Positions 1-6,937 of a DNA stretch of 64,000 nt are shown piece after piece. The notes beneath the pieces were generated by a model. That model worked only from the letters and a program-made list of their open reading frames with translations. It was not told the origin of the DNA and ran no database searches. Location of the stretch: contig JAMPAI010000002.1 of NCBI GenBank assembly GCA_023667315.1, positions 310,001 to 374,000 on the forward strand. Direction: 5' to 3'. Source of the stretch: Ruminococcus flavefaciens. GTDB taxonomy: Bacteria; Bacteroidota; Bacteroidia; Bacteroidales; P3. Position 1 is the stretch's first letter, and each line of letters opens with the position of its first letter. Both the position numbers and the translations under genes were made by a program.

Positions 1-139
1 GGGTGGCGCCGTTTTCCTCCAGCACGCACAGGATAAGCATCGCCCATTTGCCGGAAAAATGGGAGACCACGTTCCGGATAGGACAGGAATCCGTGCAGGT
101 GAATTTCTTTAGGTTTTCTTGTAGTTCCAACGCGCTCAT
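1..139 (-). CDS. HxlR-family winged-helix regulator, 5' end only (partial)
   Basis: Only the first 46 residues lie in the window; the gene runs off the left edge. The ATG complement is at 137-139. The reading begins MSALELQENLKKF and continues with CPIRNVVSHFSGKWAMLIL, the conserved opening of HxlR/YtfH-type winged-helix regulators (Cys-Pro-Ile-Arg then Gly-Lys-Trp). Members usually sense redox-active or electrophilic compounds, often through this N-terminal Cys. It is divergent from the cupin gene that starts at 281 and shares a 141-bp intergenic space with it, a layout common for a regulator and its target; that link is inference. The rest of the protein cannot be seen. Confidence 0.7.
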   Translation of the reverse strand, partial: MSALELQENLKKFTCTDSCPIRNVVSHFSGKWAMLILCVLEENGAT

Positions 140-280
140 TTTCAACTTTACTTACATCGAAGTAACTGGCTTACATTTTCGTAACTTCTTGTTTTTCTGT
201 TTTTAAACATCTTATTTTGCACTTACGAAAAGAAAGGGGCTTTCCCCTGCAAAGTTAAACAATAAAAACACAGAAAAGCC

Positions 281-691
281 ATGAACGAAATCAAGACCTT
301 GAACAAAGGCGCCAAGTTCGCCCACGTTTCGGTAGGAAACCTGAACGGTTTCGAAGGAAAACAATTCGTAAAGGAAGCCTCCGAAGCCACTTCCTGCGAA
401 ATTTCTTTCGGTTCGCTGCCCTGCGGCGAAGCCGTTCCGTTCTTTCACAGTCATGCGGCCAACGAAGAGAACTACATCATCCTCTCCGGCGCGGGCAGAT
501 TCCAGGTGGACGACGAGGTGTTCGACATTGCCGAAGGTTCGGTGATCCGCGTTTCCACCAACTGCGACCGCAACCTCAAGTGCACCTCCCGGAATCCGAT
601 GGCCTATATCTGCATACAGGCCAAGGAAGGCAGCCTGGGCGGCTACACGATGACCGACGCCAAGATTACCGAACGGGCGAACCTGCTGTAA
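281..691 (+). CDS. single-domain cupin protein
   Basis: A 136-residue protein with one cupin barrel. Cupin motif 1 is visible as His56-Ser-His58 followed by Glu62/Glu63 and a Gly-rich turn (LSGAGRF), the usual metal ligands; motif 2 lies around the NPMAYICIQAKEG segment. The length and lack of a signal peptide suggest a small cytoplasmic metal-binding protein. Cupins of this size range from enzymes to ligand sensors, so no reaction is assigned. It is divergent from the HxlR-type regulator at the left edge and is followed by promoter-bearing repeats. The start ATG at 281 follows an AT-rich leader; no Shine-Dalgarno site is needed in this phylum. Confidence 0.8.
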   Translation: MNEIKTLNKGAKFAHVSVGNLNGFEGKQFVKEASEATSCEISFGSLPCGEAVPFFHSHAANEENYIILSGAGRFQVDDEVFDIAEGSVIRVSTNCDRNLKCTSRNPMAYICIQAKEGSLGGYTMTDAKITERANLL

Positions 692-697
692 TTTCAG

Positions 698-858
698 TAT
701 CTTTGGACTTCGTCCAAGATACTCCCGCCTCGGCAAAAAGCAAGCAGGCTTGCTTTTTGCTCTCGACTTATCCGTATCTTTGACTTCGTCCGAGATACTC
801 CCGCCTCGGCAAAAAGCAAGCGAGCTTGCTTTTTGCTCTCGACTTATCCGTATCTTTG
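698..858 (+). repeat. Promoter-carrying hairpin repeat, two tandem units
   Basis: Two units of 76-77 bp. TATCTTTG boxes stand at 698-705, 775-782 and 851-858. Each unit holds a near-perfect hairpin with 13-bp arms beginning GCAAAAAGCAAGC and a 2-nt loop (733-760; 809-836), flanked by CCGCCTCGG and CTCTCGACTTATCCG. The last TATCTTTG is a fitting -7 promoter box for the murL-murD gene at 907. The same family recurs inverted at 16832-17210 (before kbl) and 39042-39090 (before pssA). The repeat is open in several frames, so it makes false N-terminal extensions. Confidence 0.8.
851..858 (+). promoter_or_regulatory. -7 box (TATCTTTG) for murL-murD
   Basis: Matches the Bacteroidetes -7 consensus TAnnTTTG exactly, 48 bp before the chosen start at 907. 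It is the final copy of the box carried by the repeat. A clear -33 TTTG at the normal 19-21 bp spacing is not seen; a TTTG lies only 15 bp away. Confidence 0.5.
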
Positions 859-906
859 CGGGGCTTTCGGCTGGAAGCAGAAATCTTTCGGCCGGAGGCA
901 ATCGCC

Positions 907-3777
907 ATGAAACAGAACCAAACCATATTCGAGCGGTTGCGGAAACGGTATCCGCTGTTCGTTTACCGTTCGTTCAGCCATATTCTCGAGGCGGACCAAC
1001 TGCATGTCCGCTTTCATTTCTCGCTCTGCAACGCCAAGGGGCAGGAAAAATACGCCTTTACGCCCGATCTGAGCATTCCCCTGCGCCCGTTCTACAAACC
1101 CGAGGCCGTTCCCGAAAGCCTGCTGGACAACCTCGTGTTCCACTGCGGCATGGTGGAACTCATCAGCTACTGGAAATGCGCCTGCAGCCCGCAGGTGCGC
1201 GTGGATTGCGGCCTGCTGGACGAAGCCCAGATTGCGTGGTTCAGGAAACTCTATTTTCTCGGACTGGGCGAGTTCTTCTACCTCAACGGCATCGACACCA
1301 CGCCCGAAGACTTTATGCAGATAAACTGCGATGCCCAAAGCCCGGCACGCTGCAAGTCTGCCGCCGAAGCGGGATTCTCGGCGCAGTTCGGCAGCCTGCA
1401 GGTTCCCGTGGGCGGCGGCAAGGACTCGGTGGTTACGCTCGAGATACTGCGCAAGCTCTTTCCCAACAAGCTGCGCCCCATGATCATCAACCCCCGCGGC
1501 GCCACCCGCAACTGCTGCCTGCAGGCCGGTTTCGAAGACCAGGACTGCATCGTGGTGAACCGCACCATCGACCCAACCCTGCTGCAGCTTAACGAAGAAG
1601 GCTTCCTGAACGGACACACGCCCTTCTCGGCCATGCTCGCGTTCACCACCCTGCTTACCGCCGCCCTGAACCAGAGCCGCCACATCGCGCTCAGCAACGA
1701 GAACAGCGCCAACGAAAGCACCGTTCCCGGAGAGCAGATAAACCACCAATACTCCAAGAGCCTCGAATTCGAGAACGACTTCCGCCTCTACGTAAAGACC
1801 TACATTTCCGACCAGTTCAACTACTTCAGTTTCCTGCGCCCCTTGAGCGAATTGGGCATCGCCCGCCTGTTCGCCTCCCTGCCGCTCTACCACAGCGTGT
1901 TCAGAAGCTGCAATGCGGGCAGCAAGACCGACTCCTGGTGCGGGAAATGCCCCAAATGCCTGTTCGCGTTCATCATCCTCTCGCCCTTTATGGGCATGGC
2001 CAAGACAAGCCGCCTGTTCGGAAAGGACCTGCTGGACGATATGGAACTGAAGCCTTTCTTAGACGAACTCACGGGGGCATCGCCCGTAAAGCCTTTTGAA
2101 TGCGTGGGTACGCTGAGCGAGGTGAACTGGGCGCTGCAACAGCTTAAGGACGAAGCCGACAAACACAGCCTCTTGGCCTATTATTTCTCGCTGCCGGTTT
2201 CCAAAAACCCGGTTCCCGACAGCGTGCTCAACGATTTTTCGGCGGAACACAACCTGGCTCCCCTCTTTCTCGAAGCCCTGCGGGAGGCCGTGAGCGAAGT
2301 GCGGCAAACCGAGGATGCCCGGCACCGCATAAAAGAGCCTCTTTCGGAGGATGTTAGAGAGAATTTCCTGCCGTTTTTCAAAGACAAGGAGCGCATCGCC
2401 ATCGTAGGATTGGGGCGCGAGGGCATGAGTTCCTATGCGTTCATACGCCGTCTTTTTCCGCACAAGGAATTGTTTTTGGTGGATGCCGACTCCGACATAC
2501 GCAACCGCCCGGTCTTTGCGCAAGATGCGCACCTCTCGTTTGCCACCGGCGCCGATTATTTAGAACAGCTGGAGCGCGAGATGCCGTACCTCGGACTGGT
2601 GCTCAAGACGCCCGGAATCTCGTTCAAAGACCATCCCGCATTATTGGAAAGCGCCAAACTGAGTTCGCAGACCGACCTGTTCCTGCAGGCCTACGCAGAC
2701 CAGATTATCGGCATTACGGGCACCAAGGGCAAAAGCACCACCACCTTGCTGACCCATCACCTGCTGAGCCCCTTTTTGCCTTGCGTGCTGGCGGGCAACA
2801 TGGGCATTCCGCTGTTCGACATCGTAGGCGAGATAAGCCCCCGCACCTGCATTGTGTGCGAGTTCTCGGCCCATCAGCTCGAACAGGCCAAAAAAGCGCC
2901 GCATATCGGGGTGCTGCTGAACCTTTTCGAGGAACATTTAGACCACTACCGCAGTTTCGAGGCCTATCAGCGCGCCAAGATGAACGTGGCCGGAAATCCC
3001 GAGAACGGGGATGTGTTCATCTTTCATTCGGATGATGCGCTGATTAGGAAACGCCTGGAGGAAAACCCTTACCTGCAGGGGGCGAGGAACAAGAACCTGC
3101 TGAAGGCGTACAGCCTGTCGGGCATAGCGAGAAACGGCCTCTGCTGCCGCAACAACCTTATCCTGAACGAAAGGAACATCACCGTGTTCGACCTGGCGCA
3201 GCCGCATCCGCTTATCGGCAAACACAATCTGCTGAACCTGATGGCGGCTCTGCTCGCCGCGCACGCCATGGGCATTCCCTACGCCAAGCTGCGCACACGT
3301 ATCGCCTCCTTTACGCCCCTGCCCCACCGCCTGCAATATGTCGGCTGTTTCGAGGGCAAGCATTTCTTTAACGACTCCATCTCCACCATTCCACAGGCGG
3401 CCATCGAGGCGGTAAAGAGCGTGGAAAACCTGCCGTTCGTACAAGGAGTGGACTGCCTGATCTTAGGTGGTCTGGACCGGGGCATCGACTACATCCCCTT
3501 GGTGGAGTTCCTGAGCCAACATCCCGTGGAAAACTTAGTGCTGGTGGGAGCGGCCGGAAAGCGCATCGCCGAACTGCTTTCGGAAGCGGGCGCCCTGCCC
3601 GAATCGGTGCTGAAAGGCAAGGATTACAAGCGGATCGTGAAATGGGCCAAGCAGCACACCCGCCCCGGCCACGCCTGCATCCTCTCGCCCGCCGCGGCCA
3701 GTTACGACCAGTTCAAGAACTTCGCCGAACGGGGCGACGTGTTTACGCGGCTGGTGCGGGAGATTATATGCAAATAA
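907..3777 (+). CDS. MurL-MurD2 fusion: UDP-MurNAc-L-Ala-L-Glu epimerase joined to UDP-MurNAc-L-Ala--L-Glu ligase
   Basis: A 956-residue two-part protein. Residues 1 to about 440 look like MurL, the ATP-using epimerase of UDP-MurNAc-L-Ala-L-Glu: GGGKDS at 169-174 (ATP-pyrophosphatase-type loop), GLGEF near 118, and the Cys motif WCGKCPKC at 344-351. Residues about 470-956 are a Mur ligase: GTKGKST from 605, EEHLDHY at 675-681, and a C-terminal [13 protein letters not shown]. In standard MurD the D-Glu-binding Lys sits in DSKATN; here the stretch is NDSISTIP (822-829) with Ile825 at that place, as I recall for MurD2. Together they would add L-Glu and then invert it, bypassing MurI. The ATG at 907 (GGAGG 8 nt upstream) is preferred over 826, which lies in the repeat. 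It overlaps the next gene by 10 nt. Confidence 0.85.
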   Translation: MKQNQTIFERLRKRYPLFVYRSFSHILEADQLHVRFHFSLCNAKGQEKYAFTPDLSIPLRPFYKPEAVPESLLDNLVFHCGMVELISYWKCACSPQVRVDCGLLDEAQIAWFRKLYFLGLGEFFYLNGIDTTPEDFMQINCDAQSPARCKSAAEAGFSAQFGSLQVPVGGGKDSVVTLEILRKLFPNKLRPMIINPRGATRNCCLQAGFEDQDCIVVNRTIDPTLLQLNEEGFLNGHTPFSAMLAFTTLLTAALNQSRHIALSNENSANESTVPGEQINHQYSKSLEFENDFRLYVKTYISDQFNYFSFLRPLSELGIARLFASLPLYHSVFRSCNAGSKTDSWCGKCPKCLFAFIILSPFMGMAKTSRLFGKDLLDDMELKPFLDELTGASPVKPFECVGTLSEVNWALQQLKDEADKHSLLAYYFSLPVSKNPVPDSVLNDFSAEHNLAPLFLEALREAVSEVRQTEDARHRIKEPLSEDVRENFLPFFKDKERIAIVGLGREGMSSYAFIRRLFPHKELFLVDADSDIRNRPVFAQDAHLSFATGADYLEQLEREMPYLGLVLKTPGISFKDHPALLESAKLSSQTDLFLQAYADQIIGITGTKGKSTTTLLTHHLLSPFLPCVLAGNMGIPLFDIVGEISPRTCIVCEFSAHQLEQAKKAPHIGVLLNLFEEHLDHYRSFEAYQRAKMNVAGNPENGDVFIFHSDDALIRKRLEENPYLQGARNKNLLKAYSLSGIARNGLCCRNNLILNERNITVFDLAQPHPLIGKHNLLNLMAALLAAHAMGIPYAKLRTRIASFTPLPHRLQYVGCFEGKHFFNDSISTIPQAAIEAVKSVENLPFVQGVDCLILGGLDRGIDYIPLVEFLSQHPVENLVLVGAAGKRIAELLSEAGALPESVLKGKDYKRIVKWAKQHTRPGHACILSPAAASYDQFKNFAERGDVFTRLVREIICK

Positions 3778-4220
3778 TATCATTGCGACAATCAACAGAA
3801 TACCTCGAGTCCGCGATAGCCTACTTTCAAGACAAGTGGGCTTCGGAAGAATCCAAGATGGTGTATGACGATTGCTTTCGCAACTGCCTGAATGCAGAAA
3901 ACCCGTTGCCACAGTGGTATCTGTTGCTTGACAATGAAACCATTGTCGGCTGCGCAGGGCTTGTTACCAACGACTTCAATTCCAGAATGGATCTATATCC
4001 TTGGTTGGCGGCACTGTACGTTGAAGAATCCTACAGGGGCAGAAACTTGGGAAAACGGCTCATTGACAAGGCAATGCAGGATGCCGCTTATTACGGTTTC
4101 AAATACTTGAACCTGTGTACAGACCATGTCGGATATTATGAAAAGTTCGGTTTCCGATACATAGGAAATTGCTATCATCCTTGGGGTGAAACCACAAGGA
4201 TATATCAGATTAAACTTTAA
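3768..4220 (+). CDS. GNAT-family N-acetyltransferase
   Basis: A 150-residue protein starting at an ATG that overlaps the end of the murL-murD gene, so translation is probably coupled. The acetyl-CoA loop reads [18 protein letters not shown], the classic R/Q-x-x-G-x-G/A pattern, followed by the helix and the [14 protein letters not shown] segment typical of the GNAT C-terminal half. The substrate cannot be told; the closest general class is small-molecule or antibiotic-type acetyltransferases. Codon and base use turn distinctly AT-richer than the upstream gene, and this continues through the next acetyltransferase, hinting at a separately acquired stretch. An upstream in-frame start at 3642 lies inside the previous gene and is rejected. 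Confidence 0.85.
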   Translation: MQIISLRQSTEYLESAIAYFQDKWASEESKMVYDDCFRNCLNAENPLPQWYLLLDNETIVGCAGLVTNDFNSRMDLYPWLAALYVEESYRGRNLGKRLIDKAMQDAAYYGFKYLNLCTDHVGYYEKFGFRYIGNCYHPWGETTRIYQIKL

Positions 4221-4232
4221 AATCAGACCAAA

Positions 4233-5078
4233 ATGGAAATAGGGAATTTAGAACATACCGATTTTGAAACCCTCTTTCACGTCTTTGAAAAAGCATTTGC
4301 CGATTACGAGATACATTTTGAGAAAGAAGAGGTGCGTTCCATGCTCAAACGGCGCGGATATAATCCACGATTATCATTTGCCGCCTTTGATAATGGCGAA
4401 ATTGTAGCATTCACCTTAAACGGAACAGGAATATTCAATGGTGTCCCTACCGCCTATGACACAGGGACTGGAACCGTAAAGCAATATAGAGGGCAGGGTA
4501 TAGCCGGGAAAATCTTTACCCATTCCCTCCCTTTTCTCAAGGAATCGGGCATCAGCCAATACCTGCTGGAAGTTCTGCAAAACAATCAAAAAGCAATTGG
4601 CGTTTATCGCCGGATGAATTTTGAGGTAACACGGGAATTTGACTGTTTCAGACAAACGATTGAGCATATTGACAATCAAAAAGTAAACACAGACTGTATC
4701 ATAGAGCAGGTCGATACAGATTCCATCAGACAGGCACAACACTATTGCGACTTTAGGCCTTCGTGGCAAAACAACTTTGAGTCCATTGAAAGAGGAATAT
4801 CCGAACTGACGTGTCTTGGGGCGTTCTTGAGCGGAAAGATGGTTGGCTATTGTGTGTTTGACATACATACAGGTGATTTAGCTCAAATAGCCGTTCTAAG
4901 CGAATACAGACGGAAAAGAATTGCTTCCCGATTATTGCAGGAAGCCATAACCAGTATGAAGACAGACTTTATTAAAATATTAAACATCAGTTCCGACAAT
5001 CCAACCATGCCTGTTTTTCTCCAAAGCAAGAACATTCCCTTGGCAAGCAAGCAGTTTGAAATGATATTGCCACTTTAA
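4233..5078 (+). CDS. tandem-domain GNAT N-acetyltransferase
   Basis: A 281-residue protein with two GNAT halves. The first carries an acetyl-CoA loop at KQYRGQGIAGKIF and is followed by a helix ending in YRRMNFEV; the second has the loop SEYRRKRIASRLL at about 228-240, with a less regular third glycine position, so one half may be non-catalytic. It starts 12 nt after the previous acetyltransferase and is surely co-transcribed. Its base composition is AT-rich against the window. The substrate is unknown. Two-domain GNATs of this layout include mycothiol-synthase-like and various resistance-type enzymes, but nothing here selects one. Confidence 0.8.
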   Translation: MEIGNLEHTDFETLFHVFEKAFADYEIHFEKEEVRSMLKRRGYNPRLSFAAFDNGEIVAFTLNGTGIFNGVPTAYDTGTGTVKQYRGQGIAGKIFTHSLPFLKESGISQYLLEVLQNNQKAIGVYRRMNFEVTREFDCFRQTIEHIDNQKVNTDCIIEQVDTDSIRQAQHYCDFRPSWQNNFESIERGISELTCLGAFLSGKMVGYCVFDIHTGDLAQIAVLSEYRRKRIASRLLQEAITSMKTDFIKILNISSDNPTMPVFLQSKNIPLASKQFEMILPL

Positions 5079-5148
5079 CAATGATAAAACAGTACCTTTG
5101 TTTCGATAGATAATTAAATGCCATGTTGCGTGTTGCGGACATACTCAA

Positions 5149-5202
5149 TTTGTAATAAAATAGGAGCAAAATTGCCACGATTTTGTAATAAAACAGGAGC
5201 AA
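5149..5202. repeat. 21-bp direct repeat pair downstream of the AAA ATPase gene
   Basis: TTTGTAATAAAATAGGAGCA with a following A (5149-5169) recurs at 5182-5202 with one T-to-C change; the copies start 33 bp apart. They lie just beyond the 3' end of the ATPase gene (5208) and after the second acetyltransferase. Function is unknown; they could be duplicated junction sequence from insertion of the ATPase gene. Confidence 0.6.
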
Positions 5203-5207
5203 GTGGC

Positions 5208-6401
5208 TCAATACAGGAAGCCGAAAAGCCACAGGGGAATCTTGTTCCCTAAGCCGAACTCGATGTCGTCGGCCACGACAAAACTGTCGGGAATGTTCCT
5301 TATCTGGGCAAAGCCTTTCCCCTTGCCTTCCACCTCGAAAAGATAGCGGCCATCCACCACAAAATCGCCCTGCTTGGCAAAATTCACGCGATGACTGACG
5401 CTTAGAAAAGACGCAAAAGCGCTTTCACGCGCCGCACCTATCTGCGGAGTCTCGAAAGCGTACATCAAAGATGCATTGTCGAGGAGAATCTTCTGAGGCT
5501 TGGCAAGGCTTTTGGATCCGTTGACTCCCATAAAAAGCTGCCGTATGATGCCGGCCCGCTCCAGCAGGTCGAACAATTTGAGGATATGGCTTCTGGTGGA
5601 TCCCATCACACCGGCAAGCGTACTCATGTTGGGGATATACGGGAGCGAACCCGAAATGATCGACACCAGCCGCTTGGCCTTTATCAAAGTTTCGTAATCG
5701 ATTTTATTTTCCACGGCGGGGATATCGGATTCTATTACCGTGGAAACGGTCTGTTCAAGCCGGTTGTAATAGTCGTCGCGCTTCATGGATTTGTAGAAGG
5801 GGTAATAACCTCTTTCCAGATAACGCCTGAACAAGGGAAGCACCTTGAGACTCGAGGATACGGAAGGCGCGATGGTTTCATGGGCATAGAGCACGTCCTG
5901 AAGGGAGAGCCTTTCCCGCACTTCGTGGCCCTCGAACATGAGGTATTCGCGGAAAGAAAGCCCCGGCAGCGTATGCATCGACACTCGGCGGGACAAGTCT
6001 CCAATCGAATAGTCGATTTCCAACAGGGACGAACCAGTAAACACCACGTGAAGTTCCGGATAGGAATCGTAGAGGTTCTTTATCTGCCGTTCCCATCCGG
6101 GCATTCTGTGCACCTCATCAAGATAAAGGTGCTTGATTCCCGATTTCAAGATTTCTTCGGCAAGGTCGATGAGGGAGTGGTCGGCAAACCATAAATTATC
6201 TAAGGATACATAAAATGATTTTGCCCCTGTGGGGTCGGCTTTCTTGATGCGTTGAAGCATCAGGGTGGTCTTGCCGACCCCTCTTTGTCCCTTGATGCCG
6301 ATCAAGGGCTGTGTCCAGTCTATATCCTCAAACAAAAAACGGTGGATGCGGCTATCAACCGCGTCCAGACGCCTCCTATACGCACGCATCAGAACATCCA
6401 T
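5208..6401 (-). CDS. AAA-type ATPase with C-terminal DUF4143-like domain
   Basis: A 397-residue P-loop ATPase. Walker A is GQRGVGKTT (38-46); the Walker B strand reads HLYLDEVHRM; sensor 1 is VFTGSSLLEID. After the ATPase core comes a helical region with a winged-helix look (STLAGVMGSTRSHILKLFDLLERAGII) and a C-terminal nuclease-fold-like segment (FVVDGRYLFEVEGKG), the order typical of AAA_14/DUF4143 proteins common in Bacteroidetes and archaea. Their cellular role is poorly known; DNA-related or toxin-like functions have been suggested. It stands alone, convergent with the acetyltransferases. Three 29-bp-spaced operator-like palindromes lie directly upstream and one sits over its promoter, which suggests autoregulation. 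Confidence 0.85.
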   Translation of the reverse strand: MDVLMRAYRRRLDAVDSRIHRFLFEDIDWTQPLIGIKGQRGVGKTTLMLQRIKKADPTGAKSFYVSLDNLWFADHSLIDLAEEILKSGIKHLYLDEVHRMPGWERQIKNLYDSYPELHVVFTGSSLLEIDYSIGDLSRRVSMHTLPGLSFREYLMFEGHEVRERLSLQDVLYAHETIAPSVSSSLKVLPLFRRYLERGYYPFYKSMKRDDYYNRLEQTVSTVIESDIPAVENKIDYETLIKAKRLVSIISGSLPYIPNMSTLAGVMGSTRSHILKLFDLLERAGIIRQLFMGVNGSKSLAKPQKILLDNASLMYAFETPQIGAARESAFASFLSVSHRVNFAKQGDFVVDGRYLFEVEGKGKGFAQIRNIPDSFVVADDIEFGLGNKIPLWLFGFLY

Positions 6402-6425
6402 CGGTGTGCCAGTTTAAAATTTATG

Positions 6426-6433
6426 CAAAGATA
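6426..6433 (-). promoter_or_regulatory. -7 box for the AAA ATPase gene
   Basis: On the minus strand this reads TATCTTTG, an exact TAnnTTTG match, 25 bp before the start codon at 6401. A TTG that could serve as -33 lies at 6456-6458, spacing 22, so the first palindrome (6439-6458) fills the whole space between the two promoter boxes. Confidence 0.6.
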
Positions 6434-6438
6434 CAAAA

Positions 6439-6516
6439 TTGTTCTCACGAGAGTACAATTCATCAAATTGTTCTCACGAGAATACAATTTAATAGATTGA
6501 TCTCAACAAAGAACAA
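6439..6516. repeat. Three 20-bp operator-like palindromes spaced exactly 29 bp
   Basis: Copy 1 (6439-6458) is TTGTTCTCACGAGAGTACAA and copy 2 (6468-6487) differs by one base. Copy 3 (6497-6516) is degenerate, with 15 of 20 positions matching copy 1. Copy 1 is an imperfect palindrome (TTGTnCTC against GAGnACAA). The starts are 6439, 6468 and 6497, a strict 29-bp period. Position over the ATPase promoter favours a repressor-binding role. Confidence 0.7.
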
Positions 6517-6653
6517 TCAAAGAAAAGCGTCATTTCCACAGCCAACACCAACAAATCGGGATAGGAAAAATCCCCAATCTTTGATGTCATCTTTCAAACC
6601 CAACCCATAAGGAATGGATAAACCGCGAATTAATCCCCCTCTGATATTTTCCC

Positions 6654-6661
6654 TATCTTTG
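6654..6661 (+). promoter_or_regulatory. -7 box (TATCTTTG), candidate upstream ftcD promoter
   Basis: Exact TAnnTTTG match 277 bp before ftcD. If used, the transcript would carry the whole inverted-repeat-bounded leader. No convincing -33 element is seen at the expected distance. Confidence 0.4.
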
Positions 6662-6780
6662 CACTGGTCTGTCCCGACGCGCTTTGCGCCCCAAACGCCT
6701 TGCGTTTTAAACAAACCCATTAAAAATTTCTAAAATGGGGGATGAAATGCAAGGCCGGAGCGAGGAAGCGTGAGGGAATG

Positions 6781-6788
6781 TACTTTTG
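6781..6788 (+). promoter_or_regulatory. -7 box (TACTTTTG) directly before the ftcD leader element
   Basis: Exact TAnnTTTG match. A transcript starting from here would begin near 6793, at the first bases of the conserved element. In the tlpA copy the related but weaker TAAATTCG lies two bases further out. Confidence 0.45.
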
Positions 6789-6856
6789 AACGTTTTCGTT
6801 AAGCCATGCGTAGAAGCCAAGCTTGCTTGGATTATACCATGGCGAGAAAACCTCGG
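6788..6856 (+). ncRNA. Candidate structured leader element, copy 1 (ftcD)
   Basis: This 69-nt segment matches the minus strand of 13886-13954 before tlpA at 58 of 69 positions, aligned by hand without gaps. Predicted pairing: outer stem GCCATG (6803-6808) with CATGGC (6838-6843); inner stem CCAAG (6817-6821) with CTTGG (6826-6830), capped by CTTG. Between the copies the inner stem swaps G-C for A-T, and the two outer-stem differences become U-G wobbles, so all four differences in paired positions keep pairing. The other seven lie in unpaired bases. It may be a cis-regulatory RNA; a short coding frame also fits (see findings). Confidence 0.5.
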
Positions 6857-6937
6857 CGAAGCCAACGTGACCGAATGCTGACGAGCGACAACGCAGCAGC
6901 TCGCCCCAGTTTAGAAATTTTTAATACCTATTACAAG

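Larger units (their letters stand above)
6719..6925. repeat. 207-bp segment bounded by 22-bp inverted repeats
   Basis: The left arm (6719-6740, beginning ATTAAAAATTTCTAAAA) and the right arm (6904-6925) are complementary at 21 of 22 positions. The inside holds several local hairpins and the ftcD/tlpA leader element. It has the shape of a small MITE-like insertion, or of a long-range stem closing a structured leader RNA. No flanking target-site duplication was evident. Confidence 0.6.
6402..6937. other. 536-bp intergenic region before ftcD
   Basis: No gene was recognised here. From left to right it holds the ATPase promoter and palindromes (to 6516), a TATCTTTG box at 6654-6661 pointing right, small GC hairpins around 6676-6710, then a 207-bp segment bounded by 22-bp inverted repeats (6719-6740 and 6904-6925) that contains a second -7 box (6781-6788) and the leader element shared with tlpA (6788-6856). 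An open frame from 6806 joins ftcD in frame but lacks FtcD homology. Confidence 0.7.

Noticed and set aside
3..206. 67-residue plus-strand frame at the left edge
   Set aside because: Antisense to the clear HxlR N-terminus.
5208..6401. AAA ATPase considered as an insertion-sequence helper (IstB-like)
   Set aside because: The C-terminal half fits AAA_14/DUF4143, and no transposase partner or terminal repeats of an IS are present.
6439..6516. Three 29-bp repeats considered as a CRISPR fragment
   Set aside because: The repeat runs head to tail without spacers, the third copy is degenerate, and no cas genes are near.
6806..6937. 44-residue N-terminal extension of FtcD from the ATG at 6806
   Set aside because: FtcD proteins begin at the MKKIIECVPNF start; the extension lies in the leader element and inverted-repeat segment. 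It is kept only as a possible short peptide in the findings.
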